Shown: one piece after another, positions 1 to 4,748 of the stretch
Position numbering within the stretch: the first letter of the stretch is position 1
Layout: each line of letters opens with the position of its first letter
Assembly (NCBI GenBank): GCA_026390195.1
Contig: JAPLGK010000199.1
Location: 1-6,624, forward strand
Direction of reading: 5' to 3'
DNA: 6,624 nucleotides
Source: Caldisericota bacterium
GTDB taxonomy: Bacteria > Caldisericota > Caldisericia > Cryosericales > Cryosericaceae
The notes under the pieces: generated by a model
What the model was told of the DNA's origin: nothing
Seen by the model: the letters and a program-made list of their open reading frames with translations, nothing else
Databases searched by the model: none
Translations under genes and position numbers: made by a program

Positions 1-249
1 GACAGCGGCGTCGAGCACAAACTGTGCTGGCTGCGAAGCCGTCAACGCCTCTCGGGCAGCGAGAGCCATGCCATATGCAGCGGCGACGCCGATTGCGGGA
101 GCCCCGCGAGTGTTCATATTCTTGATGACCGAATAGATGTCCCTGTAGGACGTACACTCGATCCACTCAGTCTCGAAGGGCAGCCTGAGCTGGTCGAGTA
201 CACGCAAACTGGAGCCTGTCCACAACTGGCTCCGGAGTTCTTCACTCAT
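1..249 (-). CDS. mtnA: S-methyl-5-thioribose-1-phosphate isomerase, N-terminal part (runs off left edge)
   Basis: MtnA isomerises the aldose 5-methylthioribose-1-phosphate to methylthioribulose-1-phosphate in the cytosolic methionine salvage pathway. It belongs to the family shared with eIF2B alpha-type subunits and ribose-1,5-bisphosphate isomerase. The window holds the first 83 codons of a protein usually about 340-350 residues long. What identifies it is the run RGAPAIGVAAAYG at residues 48-60, the hallmark MtnA segment around the substrate pocket. It is preceded by the typical N-terminal LRVLDQLRLPFE (residues 15-26) and WIECTSY. The catalytic Cys and Asp lie beyond the window. The ATG at 247-249 starts 16 bases after the rpmB stop, so the two are probably co-transcribed. 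The upstream sequence has only a weak GAAGA-like ribosome site close to the start, so translation may depend on rpmB. The motif rules out most other isomerases of the fold; ribose-1,5-bisphosphate isomerase is unlikely. Confidence 0.93.
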   Translation of the reverse strand, partial: MSEELRSQLWTGSSLRVLDQLRLPFETEWIECTSYRDIYSVIKNMNTRGAPAIGVAAAYGMALAAREALTASQPAQFVLDAAV

Positions 250-265
250 TCTTCGAACCGTCGAA

Positions 266-451
266 TCAGGCTGTGGCCTTCAGTTTCTTGAGACACTTGC
301 CGCACACGCGAATCCTCTGAACCCTGCCGTTCATTTCCACCTGTACTGTGTGAAGATTCGGCAGGAAACGACGAGAACTGCGCTGAATGGAATGGCTGAC
401 TGTGTTGCCTACCATTGGACCCTTGCCACAAATAGTGCATACTCTGCTCAT
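266..451 (-). CDS. rpmB: 50S ribosomal protein L28, zinc-binding (C+) form
   Basis: L28 is a small structural protein of the large ribosomal subunit. The 61-residue product begins with Ser-Arg-Val-Cys-Thr-Ile-Cys-Gly-Lys-Gly-Pro, continues through a basic middle (RSSRRFLPNLHTV, residues 25-36) and ends with VCGKCLKKLKA, a complete L28 layout of normal length. Four cysteines, C5 and C8 (CxxC) with C50 and C53 (CxxC), form the zinc ribbon of the C+ version of L28; zinc-free paralogues lack them. A good GGAGG site lies 9 bases before the ATG, and a candidate promoter lies upstream. It is transcribed divergently from the Asp23/FakA genes, an arrangement well known from Firmicutes, and mtnA follows on the same strand after 16 bases. 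No terminator-like hairpin was seen between them. Confidence 0.97.
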   Translation of the reverse strand: MSRVCTICGKGPMVGNTVSHSIQRSSRRFLPNLHTVQVEMNGRVQRIRVCGKCLKKLKATA

Positions 452-460
452 TTCGATGAA

Positions 461-465
461 CCTCC
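461..465 (-). promoter_or_regulatory. Ribosome binding site of rpmB
   Basis: On the minus strand this reads GGAGG, nine bases before the rpmB ATG at 449-451. It is a full Shine-Dalgarno core at a normal distance and supports that start codon. Confidence 0.85.
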
Positions 466-481
466 ATGAAGAAGTAGACTA

Positions 482-509
482 ATTCTATGTCAAAGGCCAA
501 CGAATTCAA
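482..509 (-). promoter_or_regulatory. Candidate sigma-70-type promoter for rpmB-mtnA
   Basis: On the minus strand a -35-like TTGAAT (bases 504-509) is separated by 16 bases from a -10-like TAGAAT (bases 482-487). The -10 matches the consensus TATAAT at five of six positions and the -35 matches TTGACA at four of six. The expected transcript start would be near base 475, giving a short leader before the GGAGG site. This is read by eye from consensus only. It fits the AT-richer divergent region and the absence of any other good candidate on this strand. Confidence 0.55.
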
Positions 510-514
510 GTTTG

Positions 515-534
515 GTGGTATAATCGAATACCAC
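515..534. repeat. Perfect inverted repeat across the operon promoter, possible operator
   Basis: GTGGTAT (515-521) and ATACCAC (528-534) are exact reverse complements with six bases (AATCGA) between them. The left arm overlaps the extended -10 element of the plus-strand promoter and the right arm covers the expected transcription start. A dimeric repressor bound here would block the promoter. The TGGT...ACCA outer bases resemble many GntR/FadR-like operators in general shape, but I cannot assign a regulator. The short arms could also form a weak hairpin in DNA, though most of the left arm would not be transcribed. Confidence 0.55.
516..524 (+). promoter_or_regulatory. Extended -10 promoter of the Asp23-FakA-phosphorylase operon
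   Basis: TGGTATAAT contains a perfect TATAAT (519-524) preceded by the TGn extension of extended -10 promoters. No convincing -35 hexamer is seen 16-19 bases upstream (GCCAAC or close variants), which is normal for this promoter class. Transcription would begin near base 531, leaving a leader of about 24 bases before the ATG at 555. It is the only strong promoter seen ahead of the five plus-strand genes. Confidence 0.75.
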
Positions 535-543
535 ATTTTGCCT

Positions 544-547
544 GGAG
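544..547 (+). promoter_or_regulatory. Ribosome binding site that decides the Asp23-family start
   Basis: GGAG lies seven bases before the ATG at 555 but only one base before the in-frame GTG at 549. The spacing therefore favours ATG 555 over the two-codon-longer GTG reading. Confidence 0.7.
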
Positions 548-554
548 AGTGGAT

Positions 555-917
555 ATGACTGATACAAAAGGTAAGGTCGTTCTCAGCAGGAACGCGATGG
601 AGGAAATCCTCCGGCTGGCCACCCTGAATGTCTACGGCGTGACAGGACTGGCTCCCGTCACATTCGCCGAACGCTTCACCCGCGCTCTTGCGCTTCCATC
701 GACACCAAAGGGTGTCGATGCTCAGATCAGAAAGGATGGCACCATTGTGGCGACCGTTCATGTTCGGCTCCAGTACGGCGTTCGCGTTTCCGAAGTCGCC
801 CGTACCATTGCATCACAGGTTCGGTATGTCTTCTGCAGCATGACGGGAATCTCGCAGGAGAAAGTCGAGCTGAACGTCGTGGTCTGGTCCATTCGCGTCG
901 AACACGAAAACGAATAG
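555..917 (+). CDS. yloU: Asp23/Gls24 (YloU-like) envelope stress response family protein
   Basis: The product is about 120 residues, the usual size of Asp23/Gls24 proteins. Members are small cytosolic proteins, some tethered at the membrane by a partner, linked to cell-envelope homeostasis and alkaline or cell-wall stress; the molecular activity is unknown. Family features visible (numbered from ATG 555) are the opening GKVVLSRNAMEEIL (residues 6-19), then LNVYGVTGLAPVTFAE. A beta segment follows ending QYGVRVSEVARTIASQVRY, then MTGISQEKVELNVVVWSI. The last two blocks match the family's EYGVRIPEVAENI and MTGLEVVEVNVHV pattern closely. There is no signal peptide or membrane segment. ATG 555 is chosen over GTG 549 because of ribosome-site spacing. 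It is the first gene of the operon and lies between rpmB and fakA, as yloU does next to yloV in Bacillus. The coding sequence contains a strong perfect hairpin (697-720). Confidence 0.88.
   Translation: MTDTKGKVVLSRNAMEEILRLATLNVYGVTGLAPVTFAERFTRALALPSTPKGVDAQIRKDGTIVATVHVRLQYGVRVSEVARTIASQVRYVFCSMTGISQEKVELNVVVWSIRVEHENE
697..720 (+). repeat. Perfect 10-bp stem, 4-base loop hairpin inside the Asp23-family gene
   Basis: CATCGACACC (697-706) and GGTGTCGATG (711-720) are exact reverse complements around the loop AAAG. The encoded residues are an unremarkable Pro-Ser-Thr-Pro-Lys-Gly-Val-Asp stretch between two conserved blocks, so protein constraint does not obviously explain the symmetry. No T-run follows, so it is not a normal terminator. 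It could be an mRNA structure that slows ribosomes or protects the transcript, a protein-binding palindrome, or chance. Confidence 0.6.
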
Positions 918-927
918 CAGCACTCCC

Positions 928-932
928 GGAGG
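928..932 (+). promoter_or_regulatory. Ribosome binding site supporting the TTG start of fakA
   Basis: GGAGG ends five bases before the TTG at 938. The next in-frame ATG (codon 44) would remove the ATP/Mg-binding loop of the kinase domain, so the TTG start is well supported. Confidence 0.85.
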
Positions 933-937
933 ATATC

Positions 938-2575
938 TTGAAAGAAATCGGTTACAGTGAGCTTGAGGCGCTGTTCACAGCTGCTCTCGCCAGCCTCGAA
1001 TCCCGCAAAGCCTTCATTAACAGCCTGAACGTTTTTCCCGTACCCGACGGAGACACTGGCACGAACATGTCCCTCACCCTCCGGACTGCTCTGGAGGAAG
1101 TCCAGAAGAGCCAGCCAAAGTCCATGAAGGAGTTCCTCTCGGCGTTGTCCGCCGGATCCCTCATCGGGGCGCGAGGAAACTCAGGCGTCATCCTGTCACA
1201 GATTATCCGCGGCATGGCAACGGCAGCTGACAGCAAGCCGGCGTTGACGACGACAGATTTCACACAGATGCTCACCAAAGCGACCGAGGTAGCATACAAG
1301 GCGGTGGTCACGCCTGTCGAAGGAACCATCCTGACCGTCGTCAGACGCATGGCCGAGAGTGCGGCCGGGCTGCACCACGAAGACTACACGGAGTATCTGG
1401 CCGAGGTCATCAGGACAGGAAGACAAGCCGTGAAGGAGACGACGGGGCAGCTCCCCGCACTAGCGGAAGCCCATGTGGTGGATGCCGGGGCCGAGGGCCT
1501 TGTCACACTCCTGGAAGGTATGTTGATGAGCCTCCGGGGTGAGTCGGTCGCCTCCCAGAAATTGACGCTGGAGGATGAGCCGGAGGAGCATATCGGCCCT
1601 CAGGGCCTGACGTACCGCTATGACACGGTGATCCTGGTGGCTTCCGACACGCTGCCGGAAACCGAAGTCCGCGCGAAGCTGACCGAACGTGGCGACAGCC
1701 TTGTCATGGCCTCGGCGGGTGGCCTTACCAAGATCCATGTCCATACTAACGAGCCATACGACGCCATCGAGTACCTCATGACGTTGGCCCCCATACGGGA
1801 GGGACGCATCGAGGACATGCAATACCAGGCAAACGAGTATGCCAGCGGCCCGGCAACCGGAGCGGGTTCCTCCTCGAAGCCAATCGCTTCGACGGAGGGC
1901 TGCGCGGACGACAACGTGCAGTGTGCATACGTCGTAGTCTCTCCGGGACCTGGATTTGACGAGATTTTCCGCAAACTTGGAGCGCAGATCATTGTGGGCG
2001 GCGGCGACACAATGAATCCGCCGACTGAGGCTTTCCTGGGTCCCATCAAGGCGTGCAAGGCCAAGTCCTTTATTGTCTTCCCGAACAACAAGAACATCAT
2101 CATGGCCGCACAACAGGCCGCCGGCCTCATCGACAAGCACGTGCAAGTGTTGGACTCTCGCCACCCAGTCCAGGCTATTGCTGCGCTGGTCCAGCTGGCT
2201 TCCTGTGGTCCCGATGACGACTGTATGGCAGTCGCAAACCAGGCTATTGATGCGACAGACTTCTTTGCGGTCACGCGTGCAACCAAGAATGCTACGGTCT
2301 CTGGAATGCTTGTCCACGAGGGCGACTACATGTTGCTCGTGGACGACAAGTTTGTGGGACTTGGACAGTCTGTCGAAGGAGCGCTGGTGCACCTCAGCAA
2401 GACCCCCATTGCTTGGGACGACAAGTCTCTGGTATCGGTGTACCGGGGCGTCGACTTTGTTGAGGCGTCTTTTGACACTCTCGTTGCGACGTTGACCCAG
2501 CAATTCCCTGACCTTGAGATTCAGTCCTACTATGGAGGGCAGGCTTTCTACGACGTCGTGGGGTCGGTCGAGTAA
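938..2575 (+). CDS. fakA: Fatty acid kinase catalytic subunit FakA (DAK2/DegV-like, YloV family)
   Basis: FakA phosphorylates fatty acids held by FakB (DegV) carrier proteins, giving acyl-phosphate for phospholipid synthesis; it is cytosolic. The 545 residues match the usual FakA length and three-part layout. First is an N-terminal DhaL/DAK2 kinase domain (about 5-200) with the metal and nucleotide loop NVFPVPDGDTGTNM (31-44; Asp37 and Asp39 as Mg ligands), GARGNSGVILSQIIRG (77-92), PVEGTIL and VDAGAEGL (181-188). Next is a middle domain (about 220-300) with GDSLVMAS and KIHVHTNEP (265-273). Last is a C-terminal DegV-like domain with GGGDTMNPPTE and VFPNNKNI followed by VLDSRHPVQAI. The middle domain has Tyr228 about where I recall the S. 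aureus zinc-binding Cys, though both His of HVH (267, 269) remain. TTG start with GGAGG. It follows the Asp23 gene by 20 bases and its TAA shares its last A with the ATG of the next gene. No fakB is in the window, so the partner must be elsewhere. Confidence 0.93.
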   Translation: MKEIGYSELEALFTAALASLESRKAFINSLNVFPVPDGDTGTNMSLTLRTALEEVQKSQPKSMKEFLSALSAGSLIGARGNSGVILSQIIRGMATAADSKPALTTTDFTQMLTKATEVAYKAVVTPVEGTILTVVRRMAESAAGLHHEDYTEYLAEVIRTGRQAVKETTGQLPALAEAHVVDAGAEGLVTLLEGMLMSLRGESVASQKLTLEDEPEEHIGPQGLTYRYDTVILVASDTLPETEVRAKLTERGDSLVMASAGGLTKIHVHTNEPYDAIEYLMTLAPIREGRIEDMQYQANEYASGPATGAGSSSKPIASTEGCADDNVQCAYVVVSPGPGFDEIFRKLGAQIIVGGGDTMNPPTEAFLGPIKACKAKSFIVFPNNKNIIMAAQQAAGLIDKHVQVLDSRHPVQAIAALVQLASCGPDDDCMAVANQAIDATDFFAVTRATKNATVSGMLVHEGDYMLLVDDKFVGLGQSVEGALVHLSKTPIAWDDKSLVSVYRGVDFVEASFDTLVATLTQQFPDLEIQSYYGGQAFYDVVGSVE

Positions 2576-3408
2576 TGGACAGCGCTCAGCTGAGACAACA
2601 GGTGACCATCGCCGTCGAGAGCCTGATACGCCGTATCGGGCAGTCGTACGAGTTTACGGTTGTCCTCGGATCTGGCCTGTCGAGCTTCGTGGACCGAATG
2701 GATGCGCGGACGACCGTTCCCTACGCCGAGATTCCGGGCTTCCCTGTGTCGACAGTCAGGGGACATGCCAGCGAGATTGTCGCAGGGAGCATCGGTGGGC
2801 ACAGAGTGTTGTGTTTTGCGGGTCGCTTTCACTACTACGAGGGCTACGACGCTGCGACGCTGACCATCCCTGTCCGGGTTGCCCAAGCTCTGGGTGTCCA
2901 TACCGCCCTCTTCACGAATGCGGCGGGCGGCATTGCGGATCGCCTGCGACTGGGAGACCTCATGGTCATCGAAGACCATCTCAACCTGCTTACCGCAGAC
3001 AGCCCCCTTCGAGGTCTCGCAGATGAGGTCTTCGGCTCCAAATTCGTAAACATGTACACTGCGTATGACCCCACGGTCACTCGAGCGCTCAAATCGGTAG
3101 GCGAACGTCGTTCGTTGCCGATGGCGTCCGGCGTCTATGCAGCGCTGTCCGGACCTCAGTTCGAGACCCGTGCAGAGATTCGAATGCTGCGAATTCTGGG
3201 AGCCGATGCGGTCGGCATGTCCACGATCCCCGAGGTGATTGTGGCAAACCAGGAAGGCATGCGCGTTGGCGCAGTCTCGGTCATTACCGACCTTGCGACC
3301 GACACGGTCACCGAGCTGAGTCATGACCAGGTGCTCGCCACAGCGAGACGTGCCGATGAACACCTGGCAGAGTTGCTGACCGGCGTCATCGAGGAGGCCC
3401 CGTGCTGA
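2575..3408 (+). CDS. punA: Purine nucleoside phosphorylase, trimeric PNP/MTAP family, possibly 6-aminopurine-accepting
   Basis: It splits purine nucleosides with phosphate into free base and (deoxy)ribose-1-phosphate in the cytosol. The 277-residue length fits the trimeric family. Visible motifs are GSGLSSF (32-38, phosphate loop with Ser33), GRFHYYEGY (83-91, Arg84, His86, Tyr88), TNAAGG (114-119, Asn115), GPQFETRAE (193-201, Glu197 equals human Glu201) and VGMSTIPEVIVA (Met215). The position of human Asn243, in the VITN context, is Asp239 here (VITDLATD). Asn at this position favours 6-oxopurines; Asp is the residue of methylthioadenosine phosphorylases and is linked to acceptance of 6-aminopurines. 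Glu197 instead of the MTAP-type Ser argues against a standard MTAP. So substrates may include adenosine or methylthioadenosine; this is inference. The ATG overlaps the fakA stop (TAATG) and has no good ribosome site, so translation probably depends on ribosomes finishing fakA. The next gene overlaps its end. Confidence 0.93.
   Translation: MDSAQLRQQVTIAVESLIRRIGQSYEFTVVLGSGLSSFVDRMDARTTVPYAEIPGFPVSTVRGHASEIVAGSIGGHRVLCFAGRFHYYEGYDAATLTIPVRVAQALGVHTALFTNAAGGIADRLRLGDLMVIEDHLNLLTADSPLRGLADEVFGSKFVNMYTAYDPTVTRALKSVGERRSLPMASGVYAALSGPQFETRAEIRMLRILGADAVGMSTIPEVIVANQEGMRVGAVSVITDLATDTVTELSHDQVLATARRADEHLAELLTGVIEEAPC
3393..3397 (+). promoter_or_regulatory. Ribosome binding site of the pyrimidine phosphorylase gene
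   Basis: GGAGG, within GAGGAGG, lies inside the end of the purine phosphorylase gene and four bases before the GTG at 3402. It supports that GTG start despite the 7-base overlap with the preceding gene. Confidence 0.75.
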
Positions 3409-4748
3409 GTAGAAGCTTTGCAGAACTTATTCAGCAGAAGAAATCCGGCGGCGAGCTCTCCGAAGAAGAGATCTCGTTGTGGATTCATGGCCTCGTGAGC
3501 GGCTCCATTCCCGACTACCAGACGTCGGCAATGCTCATGGCCATCTATTTCAGGGGGATGAACGCTCACGAGACTGCGTGGCTTACGCATTGCATCAGCA
3601 CAAGCGGAGAGGTCATCGACCTCTCTTCCCTGAGCGGAGTCAAATGCGACAAGCACTCATCGGGGGGTGTCGCCGACACAGTGTCCATACCCCTCATTGC
3701 CATTGCCGCAAGCTGTGGTGCCGTGATGCCCAAAATGTCGGGAAGGGGCCTTGGCCACTCTGGCGGGACCATCGACAAGCTTGAGTCGATTCCGGGTTTC
3801 GACGTGAACCTGACGCCGCTGGTGTTCGCGGAGGTCGTCAACCGTCTTGGTGGAGCCATCATGGCTCAGACCGGCGACATAGCTGTGGCCGACAAGAAGC
3901 TGTACGCTCTCCGTGACGTGACGGCAACGGTGGACTCTGTGCCTCTTATCGCATCCAGCATCATGGGCAAGAAGCTCGCGTCCGGGGCCGACGTGATCGT
4001 CCTCGATGTGAAGTGGGGAACGGGTGCTTTCATGACAGACAAGTCGGAAGCCATCGAACTGGCGAAGACCATGGTTGGCATTGGAGAGGATAACGGCAAG
4101 ACGACCGTGGCCTATGTGACGGACATGAATGAGCCGCTGGGCAACGCCGTGGGCAATGCCCTCGAGATCGTCGAGGCCGTCCAGGTTCTCAAGGGGCGTG
4201 GCCCCGCCAAACTTGTCGATGTCATTTTGACGCTCTGCGACGAGATCCTCATGCAAAGCGGAATCGTTCACAAGCGCGAAGACGCCAGAACAATGGCGAT
4301 GAGCGCCATCGCCAGCGGGAACGCGCTGCAACGATTCGCGGATATCGTCAGGGCACAGGGAGGCGATCCCGCATTCATTGACCGGCCTGAGGTTCTGCCA
4401 CAGGCCGCAGTCAGGCGGCCGCTCTATGCTCCATGCAGTGGATACGTCACGAGCATCGATGCGAAAGGCATTGGGTTGGCTGCCATGCGCCTTGGTGCAG
4501 GACGCCGAACGAAGGAAGACGTCATCGATCTGGCCGTGGGCCTGGTCCTGGACGTCAAGACTGGCGATGCAGTGAGTGCCGGACACCAGATTGCGACCGT
4601 TCACGCACGCACGGAGGGCGACGCAACTACGTGCGAGCAGGAGATCCTGAGAGCCATCGTCGTCGGGCAAGCGTCCGTCCCTCGGTGGCAAACCGTCGTG
4701 GCAAAGATCAGCCGTGCGGACGGTGTGGTGACGTACGAGCATTCGTGA
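3402..4748 (+). CDS. pdp: Pyrimidine-nucleoside phosphorylase (thymidine/uridine phosphorylase family)
   Basis: It cleaves thymidine, deoxyuridine and, in Pdp-type enzymes, uridine with phosphate to base and (deoxy)ribose-1-phosphate; a cytosolic dimer. The 448 residues are full length, with an alpha N-terminal part, a phosphate-binding alpha/beta domain and the C-terminal PYNP domain. Motifs: KHSSGGVADTV (84-94, phosphate and cation loop) and the family signature SGRGLGHSGGTIDKLESIP (113-131). They also include ALRDVTATVDSVPLIASSIMGKK (169-191, within which Arg171, Ser186 and Lys190 match the pyrimidine-base contacts of Geobacillus Pdp) and, near the C-terminus, GIGLAAMRLGAGRRTKEDVID. Similarity in order and spacing to Geobacillus Pdp runs the whole length, so Pdp is preferred over DeoA, but substrate range cannot be fixed from sequence. 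The extra N-terminal domain of archaeal AMP phosphorylase is absent. GTG start with GGAGG; overlaps the gene before by 7 bases and the gene after by 4 (GTGA). Confidence 0.94.
   Translation: MLSRSFAELIQQKKSGGELSEEEISLWIHGLVSGSIPDYQTSAMLMAIYFRGMNAHETAWLTHCISTSGEVIDLSSLSGVKCDKHSSGGVADTVSIPLIAIAASCGAVMPKMSGRGLGHSGGTIDKLESIPGFDVNLTPLVFAEVVNRLGGAIMAQTGDIAVADKKLYALRDVTATVDSVPLIASSIMGKKLASGADVIVLDVKWGTGAFMTDKSEAIELAKTMVGIGEDNGKTTVAYVTDMNEPLGNAVGNALEIVEAVQVLKGRGPAKLVDVILTLCDEILMQSGIVHKREDARTMAMSAIASGNALQRFADIVRAQGGDPAFIDRPEVLPQAAVRRPLYAPCSGYVTSIDAKGIGLAAMRLGAGRRTKEDVIDLAVGLVLDVKTGDAVSAGHQIATVHARTEGDATTCEQEILRAIVVGQASVPRWQTVVAKISRADGVVTYEHS

Noticed and set aside
488..493. Perfect TTGACA on the minus strand as the rpmB -35 element
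   Set aside because: Seventeen bases downstream the sequence is TTCATG, which is not a -10 box and abuts the ribosome site. The TTGAAT-N16-TAGAAT pair fits better.
246..761. Antisense open frame of 171 codons spanning rpmB and the intergenic region
   Set aside because: It overlaps rpmB in another frame on the same strand and the Asp23-family gene on the other, and resembles no protein family.
549..917. GTG 549 as the start of the Asp23-family gene (122 residues)
   Set aside because: The GGAG site ends one base before this GTG, too close for initiation. ATG 555 has a normal spacing of seven.
1460..2503. Long antisense open frame (347 codons) opposite fakA
   Set aside because: The plus strand carries an unmistakable full-length FakA here. 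The antisense product is Arg/His/Val-rich with no recognisable domain, as expected of a shadow frame in GC-rich coding DNA.
2514..3026. Plus-strand open frame of 170 codons across the fakA/purine phosphorylase junction
   Set aside because: Very Arg/Pro/Ser-rich, without family features, and out of frame with two well supported genes.
4193..4205. Small GC hairpin GGGGC-GTG-GCCCC in the pyrimidine phosphorylase gene
   Set aside because: The stem is only 5 bp within GC-rich coding sequence, with no T-run, so it is expected by chance.
3657..4742. Long antisense open frame (361 codons) opposite the pyrimidine phosphorylase gene
   Set aside because: Same reasoning: the plus-strand gene has complete catalytic motifs throughout and the antisense product has none.
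1..4748. Archaeal-type AMP phosphorylase / ribose-1,5-bisphosphate isomerase / RuBisCO pathway, since homologues of the first two are present
   Set aside because: The isomerase has the MtnA-type RGAPAIG motif, the phosphorylase is Pdp-like along its whole length without the extra N-terminal domain of AMP phosphorylase, and no RuBisCO is in the window.
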